Below, piece after piece: positions 22,700-34,530 of a stretch of 64,000 nt of DNA. This stretch comes from Candidula unifasciata. Its lineage: Eukaryota > Mollusca > Gastropoda > Stylommatophora > Geomitridae. The stretch is taken from positions 815,001 to 879,000 of the forward strand of contig CAJHNH020002446.1 in the NCBI GenBank assembly GCA_905116865.2. Reading direction: 5' to 3'. Position 1 is the stretch's first letter. The number at the start of each line of letters is the position of its first letter. A model generated the notes under the pieces. The model was not told the origin of the DNA, searched no databases, and saw only the letters and a program-made list of their open reading frames with translations. The translations under genes were made by a program, and so were the position numbers.

Positions 22700-25600
22700 T
22701 AATGTCTGATCTTCTTCTTCTGCCTTTCTATCCCCCAATGGAGCAAAAGCCCTCAACCAACTCACGCCAAGTCGTTCTATCCTTCGCCATTGCATGAGGC
22801 TCTCCCCATGTCCTCCCAATCTTTCTAACCTCGTTCTCCAGCTCTCTCTTCCATGTGTTTTTTGGCCTTCCTTTATTCCTATGCCCATGTGGGTTCCAAT
22901 GCAAAGACATTCTAGTTATGCTGTTCTCCTGTTTTCTCAGTGTGTGCCCTATCCAACGCCAGCGTCTTTTCCTCACTTCCTGATCCACTGAAGCCTGTTT
23001 AGTTCTCTCCCAAAGTTCTACATTAGTTATTCTATCATACCATTTTATTCCCTCTATTCTGCGCAGGCACCAGTTAATGAATGTCTGTAATTTATTAGTA
23101 ATTGCCTTGGTTGTTCTCCATGTTTCCGCCCGATACAATAGTACTGATTTGACATTAGAATGAAAAATTTTTAGTTTAGTATTTCTTTTAATTTCTTTTG
23201 ACCTCCACAAATTCCCTAGTGCTATGAAAGCCCCTCTTGCCTTTTGTATTCTTATTTTAATATCTCTATCAGTTCCTCCATCTTTATCTACATTACTGCC
23301 TAAATAGGTGTACGACTCCACGTCTTGGAGTGGGGTGTCATTAAGAGAAACTACATTACTATTTGCCTGATTTATTCTCATTATCTTTGTCTTTCCTTTA
23401 TAGATTTTCAGACCAAGCTGCTGTGATCTCGCATTAAGTATATTTAATTTATCTTGCATCTGATTCCGTGAATGGGACAGAAGAGCAATATCATCAGCGA
23501 AGTCCAGATCATCAAGCTGTTTTGTAGGGGTCCACTGAATTCCATTCTTGGTGTTAGCAGTTACTGTTTTTATAGTCCAGTCTATAGCCAGTAAAAATAA
23601 GAGAGGCGACAAAAGACATCCCTGTCGCACACCTGATTTTATTTCAAATGCATCTGTTAGCTTTCCCTCACGAAGAACTCGACATTTCATGTTTTTATAT
23701 GTTGCCTTTACTAAGTTGATAATTTTCTGTGGGATTCCATAGTGCCCCATCAATTTCCAGAGAGATTCCCTATCTATGCTGTCAAATGCTTTTTCATAGT
23801 CTATAAATCCAATGTAAAGTGGTGAGTTCAGCAATACGTAATGTGGCTATCTGATCAGTACAGGATCTGCATGACCGAAAACCTTCCTGCTCATCTCTTA
23901 GCATTTTATCAATAGCATCTTTTAATCTTTCCAAAATAATTCTACTTAATATTTTTCCAGGAACTGACAGCAACATAATTCCTCTATAGTTTTCATACTC
24001 CTGTAGATCACCTTTTTTGGGCAGTTTCACAAGATATCCTTCTCTCCAGTCTGCTGGTATTTCTTCGGTCTCCCAGACTTTACTGAATAATCTATGTAGC
24101 AATTCTGTTGATGTGTTTATATTGGTCCTGATGGCTTCAGCTGGGATACCATCTGGGCCTGTCGCCTTTCCTTCCTTGAGAAGATTTATAGCTTTTCTAA
24201 TTTCCTCTTTGGATGGTATCTCACAGTTGATGTCCAGTTCCATTTCTAAAGGCTGGATATCTGGGGGAACCTCTGGGCCTGGTCTATTTAGAAGCATTTC
24301 AAAATATTCAACCTATCTGTCCATTTGATCTTTAGTGTTAGTAAGTACCTTTCCTTGACTATTTTTGATTGATCCAGTTGGCTGACTATATTTACCTACT
24401 AATTTTCTTGTGTTACTGTAAAGTTCTCTGAGGTTTCTTTTTGCTGCGGCTGTCTCTGCTTCTTGTGCTAGATCATTTAGATATTTCACTTTATTTGCCC
24501 TTATATGCCTCCCAACTTCCTTGTTGGCTTCTGTGTATTTCTCCTGAGCTCTAGCTTTAGCAGCTCTAGTTTTGCTATTGTTTAATTCTGCCTTTTTACT
24601 TTTCCTATCTTCAATCAGTTTAATGGTTTCTGGTGTTATCCATGCTTTATGTTTCCTTTCTTTCTTGCCAAGAACTTCTACGCAAGATTCATTCCAGATT
24701 CCTTTGATCTGATCCCAGCAGACTTCTGTGTTGACATCTTCAGCTAACTGCTGCAACACCTGGTACTTATTAGAGACCGTAACTGAGAACTGTTCCTTAA
24801 TTTCTTTATCTCTGAGAAAGCCTACATTATATTGGTTTCTATGATTATAAGATGTTATATATCTTTTTAGTTTCAACTTGATTTTACTTACCACCGGGAA
24901 ATGGTCAGTAAATACTTCGGCACCTCTGGAAGCCCTAACATCGTGAAGGGATGATCTAAACTTTTTGTTAACACATATGTGGTCAATTTGATTAGTTGTC
25001 TTATGGTCTGGTGATTCCCATGTTGCCTTGTGTATACTTTTATGGGGAGAAATAATTCCACCAATAACATACTGGTTACCTGCACAAAAATTTGTGAACA
25101 ATTCTCCATTTTCATTAATTACTCCTAGACCATGTCTCCCCATAATTTCTTCATAACCTGTGTTGTCTGATCCTATCTTAGCATTCAAGTCACCCATCAA
25201 AATTTTTAAGTTGCCCTTTCTTTCATTATTTATAATATTTTGAAGCTGCATGTAAAATTCTTCCTTAACAGATGCATCTTTATCATTTGTTGGTGCACAA
25301 CACTGTATTACCGACATGTTCACCTTCTGTTTTACTGTTCTAAAAGATGCTCTTATTATTCTGGGACTCACAGCTTCCCATTCTATTAGTGCCCTGTCTG
25401 CTTCTTTTGATAGCATCAGGGCCACTCCTTCACTGTGCGGCGAATTTTCCTCTGTGTGTCCTGAGAACAAAATAGTTTCTCCTGAATTTAGAATACTTTT
25501 CCCTGCCCCAGTCCATCTAGTTTCACATAACCCTAAAATACTAATTCTATAATGTTTCATTTCCTTTGCTACTTCCATTGTTCTCCCTATATCATTGAGA

Positions 25601-25975
25601 GTTCTAACATTCCAGGTGCCAATTCTGGAGGTTTTCCTAGCTGAGAGGAGGTACGTCAACGATCCGGACTCCTTACGGCTTTCTCCACACCGTGTCATAC
25701 TTCTTCTATTTGAAGAGCCTCCCCTCATCTTGGTTGGCTGGATTTTATTTGCTTCTCTTTTTGACTTATCCATGGTTGGTTGGTTTTTGTGGCTATGGTT
25801 TTTACAGGATGAGGTAGCCAACCTCAAGCCCAACCCTACCCTTAGTCGCCTCTTACGACATGCCTGGTCGGGTGCAGTGACACTATTCTTTGCTTCCCGT
25901 GATTCCCGGTGACACACGGGCGTGATGTCTGATATGAGCACCGAAGGACTTTCATGAGCCTCTGCCATTCAGTCT
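22700..25975 (-). mobile_element. Nearly complete EN+RT LINE with two lesions
   Basis: Reverse-strand non-LTR retrotransposon. The frame 25968-24313 (551 aa) contains an APE-type endonuclease: IGTWNVRTL, LGLCETRWTGAG, LMGDLNAKIGSDN and TDHFPVVSKIKLKL. The frame then stops at a TAG (24313-24315) where the reading otherwise continues as VEYFEMLL. The RT follows in 24297-23794 (GKATGPDGIPAEA, YENYRGIMLLS) and, after a frameshift near 23815, in 23834-22728 (FIDYEKAFDSID, GVRQGCLLSP, catalytic LDFADDIALL, then the WIGHTLRK post-RT block). One stop and one frameshift therefore inactivate it. No RNase H is seen. The clade is not assigned. Confidence 0.9.
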
Positions 25976-25999
25976 TTTATCAAACGTTTAATGTCACTT

Positions 26000-26490
26000 A
26001 TACTCACAATAATGAGAACTGTGTTTAAAAAAAAAAGATATGTCCCTACCTGCAAGTTAATTACCATATATACAACCATGTGCGGATATTCATATAATCA
26101 CACCGTGCACCCCTTTGTGTGGAGATATGTAACGGACCTTTGTCCACGCATTCAGGCGTATTGGGCATACAGGTCTAGACCTACATTTTATAGACCAATC
26201 AGCACTTGGTGGGTGAATGTGGTCAGCCGCTGGCCGCCTTTACTTCCCAGGACTCATCCTAGTAACCATTCAAGGCTGGTTCGACCTGTGTGGAGATATG
26301 TAATACAGAATACAATCTTTATCCAGTTTGTCACTCTACATACATTTGTTCTTTTTCTTAAGCCAGGACCGTTGATATGGAGTCAGTTAACATGGTCAGT
26401 CAGGGAGCTTTTAGCCGCAGCCCTGTCTCGGAGGAAAAATAATGGAGTCACTGTCCCATAACAAGCATTTCGTAAAAGGCTATTTATTAA
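26000..26490 (+). repeat. Dispersed repeat (TTCAGGCGTA family) within intergenic DNA
   Basis: The interval 26140-26290 shares CAGGCGTATTGGGCATA-AGG-CTAGACCT, TTTTATA-ACCAATC, GTGGTCAGC, CGCCTTTACTTCCCAGGAC and GGCTGGTTCGACCTG blocks with 33425-33605 and 46440-46620. The remainder is unassigned. Confidence 0.6.
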
Positions 26491-26836
26491 TTAGGGTGTT
26501 TTCTTCGAAATTGGAGTGCATACACCTGAGAGGCGATGAACCAGTTATATGCATACAAATGAGCTAGATATGTAAAACGAATGTACACGCAAAACGCGAA
26601 TTCTGGAACAAGACCAAAGTCCAGAAGTGGACTGTCAACTAAACCTTTTTCCTGTAGTGAACAGAAGAAGAAGTAGAAGAAGAAGAAGAAGAAGAAGAAG
26701 AAGAAGAAGAAGAAGAATACGAAGACGAAGAAGAAAAAGAAGAAGAAGAAAAGGAAGAAGAAGATGAAGAAAAAGAAAAAAGAAGAACAAGAAGAAGAAG
26801 AAGGAGTAGAAGAAGAGGAAGAAGAAGAAGACAAAG
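26491..26836 (+). mobile_element. GAA-tailed SINE with expanded tail
   Basis: Plus-orientation copy truncated at the 5' side: TTCTTCGAAATTGGAGTGCA, CTGAGAGGCGATGAACCAG, CAAATGAGCTAGAT, CCAAAGTCCAGAAGTGGA. The (GAA)n tail has grown to about 165 bp of interrupted GAA/AAG triplets (26669-26836). Confidence 0.85.
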
Positions 26837-27834
26837 ATGCTACAGGCGCCTTCTTGAATTGACAGACAAAATTAGCGCGAAAAAAGGGGGGGGGGGGGGA
26901 GGAGATTTACATCATGAACAGGTCATGATAAGGATACCATTAAACAGGACGCTTTAGTGGCTTTAATCGAAGAAACAAATGGATGTCTCTGATGGCTGCA
27001 CCAAACATTATTATTACAGTTTGACCGAAGCTGCAGAGAGCAGATTTCTTGTATAAACTCGGGTCACGACAATGTTTTACGAGAACACAGATGTAAGCGA
27101 TGTATTGTTTTACTTGGAGGTGTCGGTAACCCTCTGGGGGGGGGGGGGGGGGATCTCCTCCTTAAAAGCTCCACAAGTGTAAAACTACGGATGACGCCTG
27201 TTCTGTGTAGGTTAATGAAACGTCTTGTCCCCTTAGTGAAATGTTCATCTCTTGCAGCTCCAGGCTGCACTCTATTTCCATCAGTCTAGAGAGGGATCAT
27301 GTCCTTTGGCGTGCTCCTCGGTACGGTAAGTGCAGCGCATGATATTGATAACATCACTTCTGTCCAGTACTGGACTAGCCATAGCAACCGCAGTGTCAGC
27401 AAGATAGTATTCCCTTGAACACCCGCATATACTGGCATACAGATGAAGGTGCAATGTCATTTATGTTATGCGAAATGTATATCACAAGATGATCATGGTG
27501 ATAAATATGATATCCTTGTCAAGATAGGGGATAACCTGGAATTACCAGATCTGAATATTTTACAAACAGCAATAAACGGTTGACTGATCTACACAGAACG
27601 GGCGTGATTTGTCTCTTAATGCTAGTGATACTACTGCGAAACAAATCTGAGCACTCGTGGATCTGTCAGCATTGCAGTGATGACAGTCCTCGCTATTCAG
27701 TAATCACTTACCGTAGTGTTTTTCCATTAATATTGCACAGTGGAACAGATGGTAGTTTCGGTTTTCCTGAAAATATAAACAAAAACCAGACAAAGTTGAG
27801 GCCTCAATACAACTGTCATGACTGAAAGGGGTTT
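26837..27834. other. Intergenic, unassigned
   Basis: Includes two G-runs (about 26887-26899 and 27137-27152). No domain is recognised in the short open frames. Confidence 0.5.
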
Positions 27835-28160
27835 CCGTGATTTGTGGTTGATATCCACTTGGTGGTGAACTGATGTATGACAGGCTGGATGTTGTGAGGG
27901 CCCTGTGGGAGCAAGTGAACAGTGCCGAGGAACAGATAGATCATTACGGTCTGAGGAGAATGGCATTGCGAGGAGTTAAAAGGGGATCGACACTCAGGAG
28001 AAAGGCGAGACGGAAATCCAATCAGTCAGTTACTGGTACCATCGGAATTTTAACTCTTCGCTTGCTGCTGAAGATGGGGACGGAGCGCTTATGGGGGTGT
28101 CCCGAGTGCTGTGATATCGATTCTGAATTCAGCATTCAACATTTAATATTTTGTGACTGA
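27835..28160 (+). repeat. Dispersed repeat (GACGGAGC family), long copy
   Basis: The longest member of the family also at 21490-21800: GGTGGTGAACTGATGTATGA, GGGCCCTGTGGGAGCAAG, ATTACGGTCTGAGGAGAATG, CTCAGGAGAAAGGCGAGA, TGGTACCATCGG, GAAGATGGGGACGGAGC, then GTGTCCCGAGTGCTGTGAT. It explains the 95-aa open frame at 27873-28160. Confidence 0.75.
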
Positions 28161-28299
28161 TAGATGCTCATTCCCGAAATGTTAATCACGCAGATTGCAA
28201 CCATTTGTGTTATTTGTGCATCCTTACCCTCTAAACCAACGTCACGACATGAGTTCACTACGGATAGCACCGTTTATTTAGCTGCTTTGTGTGTTTAAC

Positions 28300-28468
28300 A
28301 TGTCGGCTCTGGGCAGAAACGTAAAGAAATCAAGAAGTCAAACAAATTCAATCAGCAGTTCACTCTACAGTGACGCTTGGCGTAAACGCAACGGTCCCAA
28401 CCTTCTTCGGCTACCGGAGCTAAATGGTTGGGACAATCTAAGCACTACAAAGGATGACATTGACTGTG
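28300..28468 (+). CDS. ABCA exon 1 (candidate, aa 1-57)
   Basis: ATG 28300 opens a hydrophilic, Ser/Arg/Asn-rich 56-aa stretch with KKSRSQTNSISSSLYSDAW and NLSTTKDDIDC, ending at TGTG|GTAAGC in phase 1. The next exon needs exactly phase 1; joining makes DIDCGKGTLEGR, which parallels the GKGS...G stretch before the second TMD in ABCA1-like proteins. An in-frame TAG lies at about 28279, favouring a true start. An alternative acceptor (CGTTTATTTAG, ending about 28281) would make it an internal linker exon of a longer gene. Confidence 0.65.
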
Positions 28469-28557
28469 GTAAGCATTTACTACCTGTATTCTTTTTCCTC
28501 GTCGTGTTCTTTTTATTTTCCTCCTCTTCTTCTTGGGGAAAAAAAAAGGGGGGGGGG

Positions 28558-28880
28558 GCTGCGTGGCCTCGAGGCATGGTGTCCACCTCGAGTGCTAGCG
28601 GTTCCGGGGTTCAATCCTCGATAAAGATAAAGACTGGGATTTTGTCACGTGGACTTGGACTTCTAGTAATTCCTCCGGTTCTCTAGGTAGTGAGATTAGA
28701 CGCTCGTGTGCATTGTTGCGCACATAGAAAATAAATCCCTTCGAAGTTGAAAATCGAAATGTGTAGCCTAACAGCGCTACCCGGGCAGCATTTGGAGTTA
28801 AAAAATCTACCCAAAGTATTTCAGGATACCCGCCGGTGCCACAGAGCTTGTGCACAGTGTTGAGCTTCTTTGGACTTAGA
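28558..28880 (+). mobile_element. tRNA-like SINE
   Basis: Head GGCTGCGTGGCCTCGAGGCATGG with A-box character, then GCTAGCGGTTCCGGGGTTCAATCC, which resembles a Pol III B box. The body (GTGTGCATTGTTGCGCAC, GAAAATCGAAATGTGTAGCC, AAATCTACCCAAAGTATTTC, CGCCGGTGCCACAG) recurs at 50110-50300. A similar head is at about 54700-54770. Confidence 0.75.
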
Positions 28881-29539
28881 CTTGAGTTAGAAGACGGACG
28901 GAGCACTTATGAGTGTGCCTTGATGTTGATCTGTTGTTCAAACCTCAGGCCTATTCTTCTTTCGTTATCTTCCCTCCCTTTTCTTCTAATCATACTTTCC
29001 CTTTCCGATACACCTTTTCTTCCCGTCTATTCTCCTTCGACATAATCTTCCCCTTGCTGTTTGCTTATTATATTTCTTCACTATCTCTTTATGTGGCAGT
29101 TACCAATTTTGATCACTGGTCGGTTACCAAAGGCATCTATAAAAATGTGCATAATTAGCGCTGCCTCTATGATACTTACCGTATTATGATGTCTGAGAAG
29201 TTTAGCCCTGGCAACAAATGCCTACAGAAGTCGGATGTGTCGGCCAAAAAGCGCAAATTACGCAGCCAAGCTGTAAACGGGCAAAACACATTTATGTCTT
29301 CGAATGAACGCAAAAGAATCAGAAGCATGATGATGTAAACATGACCGAGATAATCCCACAGTAGACACTGTGTTTGTGGTGTGAAATGTTTTTCTTTCAC
29401 GTATTTAAGGCTACTTCATTTTGAGGCGGGGAACCAGTTGGTTTCCTTGTAGGAGACTGAGATGCAGGAAGGGGCTAGAAAAAAAAGGCAGCGGTGGAAT
29501 TTAAAAAAAAAAACCACACAAGTAGAAGAAGAAGAAAGT

Positions 29540-30425
29540 ATAAGAAAGAAATGAACATTTTGATTGACTGTTCGCACCTGGATAAGATCACTGTAGAAGC
29601 AAACCCAGACGTGTATGCTATAAACGAATTACTTTTTGCTGATGATCAAAGCATACTGTATCAAAATGAATATGATCTACAGGAACATCTGACTACTCTC
29701 AACAACAGCTGTTTACAACATAATATGAGAATCAGTACAGAAAAAACAGAAGTTATGAAGATCAGCAGAACACACAGGCCACTGAATATAAATGTTGGAA
29801 GTGCCAAAATCAAGCAAACCAAAGAGTTCAAATACTTGGGCAGTATATTTACAGAGGATGGAAGAATGGACAGAGAGATAGAAACAAGAATACAGAAAGC
29901 AAATGCTGTCACATACCAACTATCACCTCTTCTTAAACATCCAGATATAACCATGAAGACCAAAAGACAATTGATAAACACCATCTTCATTCCAACACTC
30001 TGCTACCAGTGCCAGACATGGACAATCAACAAGACCCATGAAAGAAAAATAGAAGCCTGTGAAATGAAATGTCTAAGAAAAGCAGCGAATAAGACCAGAC
30101 TAGACAGGATAAAGAACATAGACATTAGAAACACTGTCAAAACTACACCATGTTTAGACTACATAGAACATCAAAGAATGAAATGGTTTGGACATCTAAC
30201 CAGGATGAAAAATGACCAAATAACATCACAAATTTTCAACCAAAGAAGCTCAGGATATAAGGCAAGAGGAAGACCAAGGAAACTGTGGATTGACGGGGTC
30301 TCCGAAACCTGCCAAAATCATGGCCTCAGAACATCAGATGCTGCCCGCCTTGCTTATGACAGGAACTTGCATCTCCCCACAACGCTTAGCGGCATACGTG
30401 GAAGGAAAAAGTAAAAGTAAAAGTA
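29540..30425 (+). mobile_element. LINE RT fragment with long open frame
   Basis: The 306-aa frame begins inside the RT: INELLFADDQSILY is the catalytic FADD box, followed by MRISTEKTEVMKI, EFKYLGSIFTEDGRMDREIE, TIFIPTLCYQCQTWTI and MKWFGHLTRMKN. It ends with GRPRKLWIDGV and a (AAGTAA)n-like tail. There is no EN and no N-terminal RT, so it is a 5'-truncated copy. The frame is intact, which suggests recency. A related reverse-strand copy is at 48950-49750. Confidence 0.87.
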
Positions 30426-30724
30426 AGTAAGTTCGCACCTGTTTTAATATTGTGTAACAGATTACACTGGTAGTGTATTAATTGTTAAAATAAGCAAATA
30501 AATTTTAAGTTATTATCAATCAGATCATTCCTTTTTATTACCATCAGTTGAAATGTTATTCTTGATTTTTCCCCTATAAAAACTTTTACAAGTAGATGTT
30601 ACTCACAACATTAAACATTGGATAAGAGCTTCCTGAACCAAAAGTTTTATAGAGTTACTGTCAGTCAGTAAAACTGTAGGGAGGGGAGAGGAGGGGTCCT
30701 ACAAAGCAGTGTAAAATTTAGTAG

Positions 30725-30915
30725 TAGTAGTACATTATACCCCACTAGGACATCACACAAGCGATAAACACCCGATTACACAAAGTGCCACCATGCGGAT
30801 AAGGATCACCCGTGGAGAGGGCCCAGAAACCGCGTTCAGTCATTTATGGTCGGGCTATATTGCGGCCCCTGGCAAGAGCCAGAGTAGGGCTTCAAATATC
30901 GAAAAATTGCATTTT
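30725..30915 (+). repeat. Dispersed repeat (CCCAGAAACC family)
   Basis: Copy of the 8930-9160 element: CATCACACAAGCGATAAACACC, CACAAAGTGCCACCATGCGG, CCGTGGAGAGGGCCCAGAAACC and AGTAGGGCTTCAAATA. Confidence 0.75.
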
Positions 30916-31024
30916 ATGTAATGACTAATTGTATGAAGTGTAAAATTGCCAGATCTATTATTCATCTACACAACTGATACAACTGTTTTCCCTAACAATA
31001 TATGCATATTCATTACAATGTTGT

Positions 31025-31330
31025 GCCATTATATGCCACACATAGCTCGCAGTCTATTTCGCCATTCCGTTCTTTCCTTTGCAATCAGTTCAATATCATG
31101 GATGTAATTCAATCCAACAGCTTTGGCCTCTTTCATCAACGTTCGTCTTAGAGTGTCTTTTTGGTGTCCCCGATTTCTCAACCCCTTTATCTCCCATTTA
31201 AATGCCTGTTTAGGGATTCTGTGCTGGTTTATTCTAGGATGTGTCCAACGTAGCACCATTTTCTCTGCCTCATAACTGTTGATACTAGTGGTTGCACAGC
31301 CATTTTTCTTATTTCTTCACTCGTTTTGAA
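31025..31330 (-). mobile_element. LINE 3' remnant
   Basis: The reverse frame reads MVLRWTHPRINQHRIPKQAF, NRGHQKDTLRRTLMKEAKAV and LIAKERTEWRNRLRAMCGI, the post-RT segment of the family at 18774-19231 (GRPRETLRRTIIREG). Truncated. Confidence 0.75.
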
Positions 31331-31412
31331 TTCATCCCATTTTTTTCATGTTTCTAAAGATATGACAGGGCTGTTACTATTGCTGATTTACAGTGAATTT
31401 CAATGTTTTCAG

Positions 31413-31588
31413 GTAAAGGAACGCTGGAAGGGCGGAACCTTGTTTTCTCTCAGTTATATGGACTGGCTATCAAAAGGATACTCTGCAGTATTCGTACCAA
31501 CAATATCATGATTCTGCAAGCAGTAATACCCATATGTATAATGTGGATTGGCTTAACATCGATGACACCTGACGCAGGTACCAAAAAG
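31413..31588 (+). CDS. ABCA exon 2: TM helix 1
   Basis: After CAATGTTTTCAG the frame reads GKGTLEGRNLVFSQLYGLAI, then KRILCSIRTN and the hydrophobic NIMILQAVIPICIMWIGLTSM. QLYGLAIKRIL matches the QF-AL--KR-L elbow helix preceding the first helix of an ABCA TMD. Donor AAG|GTAAAT, phase 0. The overlapping 31326-31511 frame is out of phase. Confidence 0.88.
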
Positions 31589-33263
31589 GTAAATACATGA
31601 AACTAAAACCATAAGTAATTTGATACTGATTAGATGATGGGAAAGCTTCATCAACTAGCACGACTTTTGAGTTAAACATTGTACATGTGCGATGTTCGTT
31701 GTTGTTCTATCAATTCTGCGATCAAACAAGCCCTGCAGAAGGTTTACCACTGTCAACAGGATACTCAAGTGATTCACAAACTGTGTGCCTCGGCGCCTCA
31801 GGGAGCCGCGGCCTCTTCATAGGGGCGCAGCGAAATATTGTAAAAGCTTCATAACTAATTTAACAAAGACACGAATTGTCATACTTTTACTTCGGTTAGG
31901 TCGCCGTGGAAAAAAAATGTAATTGAAAAAGCGCCGCGACCAAGACAAGTTTGGGAAACACTGGGCTACTCGATTCTTTACAAATCTGATCACTGTCAGT
32001 TAGGGAACTGTAAAGATGTGTATCGAGTGTCTAGTGTCTGGGGATAGCTCCAAGAAAAGTGTGTTTGTGCACCCATACCCCATAAACCACACCTTCAGGG
32101 CGTGAGTTTACTACAGATACAAACATTTAACAGCTATGTGTATTTAAATAATACTTTGCTACGGATACAAACATTTAACAGCTATGTGTGTTTAAACAAT
32201 ACTTTGCACAGTTTGTTACCATGCATATGTTGCCATGTACTTTGTCAGGGCATTTCTACAGTTATATCAACATATAATGAAACATGAAAACCAAGTCCAT
32301 GGAGTTTTCTTTATTTCTTTTATAGGCTCCTAAGCACGTATTTTAAACCTTGAGTTTTTTTGTTACCCCTTTTTCCATGCTGCTTTAGCCCCGTGACTTG
32401 AGGCATATTCCTTTAGCATAAATACTAGTGTAGACTTGTCTAAACATTTTGTTTTTACTAGTTCAACATTATCTCCCAATAAGTTGTTGTTTGGAGTCTT
32501 TTTATGTATTTTGCATGTATTTGTTTTCTTCTGTTTGGCTTCCATGTGTGCCTAGTGTCGAGATAACTCCAAGGAAAGTGGGTGTATCTGTCTCAAGTAT
32601 TGGTTGATTCTGAAGGATAATGGATCTTCTTTCTTTGTTTTGGGGACAGAGAAACGAATTTACTGTATTGTTTGCTTTAGTTTCAGAACCCAGTTCTTTG
32701 TCGAGTTCTCTGATTTCTCTACTGACTTTTAAAGTAGCTAGCAAGCTGCAGGTGGTGTTTTCCCATGGCAGTATAAAGAGTAAAGTAAAAGAGTAAAATC
32801 ATGCACATGAAGACAGTTGGATACTTTTTGGTGAAATTTAGTAATATCAAACCAGAAGAAGGGCGGGGGGGGGGGGGGCGAATTTTTTAATGCATCAGCC
32901 GTCACACTTAAGGGGCAGTTTGAAGGACGACAATCTGATATACCATTGATATTAAGAGTAGAAATATGTCGTCCAAAGCTCCACTAGTAAGCTGTAGGTC
33001 GACGAAGCTGCACGAAATAATACATGTTAAGTTTACGGGCATTTACGACCGGGTCCCCTATTGGCTCGCCGGTAGACTACTTCGCCGCCAGTTGGGACAG
33101 ATTGGAGTCTGTCCCCTTTGATCGCATTAACACTGCAGGAGTCCTTTTCAGGGCTCGTGATGGCGTGCACGCTAAGCCATTTTATATGGCGCACATACAT
33201 AATCACTCGTAATCGTTTGAAAATGTCAGTTTTCACTAAAGCTCGAGCTGTTGTTTTCTTCAG
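31589..33263 (+). other. ABCA intron 2
   Basis: Includes an unassigned GC-richer stretch (31770-31990), a tandem 50-bp pair (32107-32208), a repeat related to 41820-42420 (32355-32760), a G-run (about 32866-32878) and a repeat whose reverse copy is at 51375-51535 (33035-33215). Confidence 0.6.
32107..32210 (+). repeat. ~50-bp tandem pair
   Basis: Two adjacent copies of GATACAAACATTTAACAGCT followed by ATGTGT-TTTAAA-AATACTTTGC, differing at a few bases. Confidence 0.85.
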
Positions 33264-33413
33264 TTCAGCCTGACTAGTAGACATTTAAGAGGTGCCACAG
33301 TTGTCTCTGCTGTTGTTGGTCCCGAGGGCAGTGATGCTTCAAAATTAGGAAAGCTGTATCAAGAAACCGTGCAACGCTCTGGAGGGAAGTCACTCTCGTT
33401 GTTGCCTGAGCAG
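33264..33413 (+). CDS. ABCA exon 3: extracellular loop part 1
   Basis: Starts phase 0 after TTGTTTTCTTCAG and encodes FSLTSRHLRGATVVSAVVGP and onward to SLSLLPEQ, phase 0 to CAG|GTAGGT. It lies in the first extracellular domain, which is poorly conserved in ABCAs; identity rests on phase and position between well-supported exons. Confidence 0.78.
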
Positions 33414-34324
33414 GTAGGTTCATAGTAAAGTAAAGATCCCTTTTCACGCTTTTCGGCGCATCGGGCATATGGGCAGAGCGTCCCATATTTTTACAGACCT
33501 CAGCACTGTGGGTAATGTGGTCAGCATTACGCCGGCTGTCTTTACTTTCCCAGGACAGCCCATCCTGGTACCCATTTTAGGCTGGGTCGACCTGCGACGT
33601 CCTATACCACGGTAGGTTTATAAGTTACCACAAATCTGCACAGCGGAAACTGTTTCTCGTATACATTCAGGAAAAGCTGATGTCTTAATTGCTTGGTGAA
33701 TTTACTTTTACTTATACTTGATTTATGTATACGTACATCTACATTGAACAAGGTTTCTGCACCTGTTTGATTCTCATTCATGAAATGATAATTTCTTCAC
33801 GGGGAAGGGGAGTGGGGGTGATAAATTAACCACGTCTTCATTAATGTACCCACACACACATTGAACAACAAGTGACATCCTAACTATATTGGGCTTTAGC
33901 ATAAGTTTCAGACGATTGGTCGGTGTTACTGGGATTATCTTTTCTTGAGTTCACATTGAAATGATGACTCGGGAGTCACTAGGCGTCAATCTTATTGGCT
34001 GCAGTCGAGGAAGGGGACATTTTGAGACGAGTAACTAAATAGGGAGAAAACCCAAAATTGTAAGATGTAAATAGTGTAAATACCTATGTGAGTTCTGGGC
34101 CCCATTGGGATGGGGGGGGGGGGGGATAGACCTTTTCCCCTAAACTATATATATTAAATAAACAATGTATTGATTGGCACTCAAATAGGGACAGTAGGAA
34201 GGCAAAAGGACACACTAGATAACATAAATATTGAAAGCTGTAGTTACTGTGCCCGGAATCGAACCTCTCACCTACAAATGGGGTGTGCGCCTTGCTATGG
34301 AAACAAATTTAGTGAAATATACTA

Positions 34325-34530
34325 CCAACTCATCAATCAGCAAGTCCTTTACAGAACGTCGCTCCCTTCACGGCACGCCTGCAAGTATCCCTTTCTCTAG
34401 CCAGCCCTCCAGCCCCATGTGCTTTCAATGCCAATGCATCTTCAATGTCTTTATCCATCTTCGTTTCGTATACGTGTTCTTGTCGACCACCATTCTCATG
34501 CTTGAAGTAGATAAAAAAGCACCATTTCGT
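34325..34530 (-). mobile_element. LINE 3' tail fragment
   Basis: TCAATCAGCAAGTCCTTTACAGAACG, followed by TCGCTCCCTTCACGGCACG, is the reverse complement of the ...MKGATFCKGL-type terminus of the 11500-11985 family. Confidence 0.65.

Larger units (their letters stand above)
28469..31412 (+). other. ABCA intron 1, repeat-rich
   Basis: Contains a tRNA-like SINE (28558-28880), a LINE RT fragment (29540-30425), a dispersed repeat (30725-30915) and a reversed LINE fragment (31025-31330). From 28890 to 29530 nothing is recognised. Confidence 0.65.

Noticed and set aside
26487..26834. A Phe/Ser-rich reverse-strand protein
   Set aside because: It is the complement of the expanded GAA tail of a SINE.
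16398..28299. Missing NBD1/TMD1 of a full-length ABCA
   Set aside because: I searched the plus-strand frames for Walker A, LSGG and LDEPT motifs and found none; the interval is SINEs, LINEs and unassigned DNA.
29494..30414. A host gene with a 306-aa open frame
   Set aside because: It contains the FADD RT box and the MKWFGHLTRM post-RT block of non-LTR elements.
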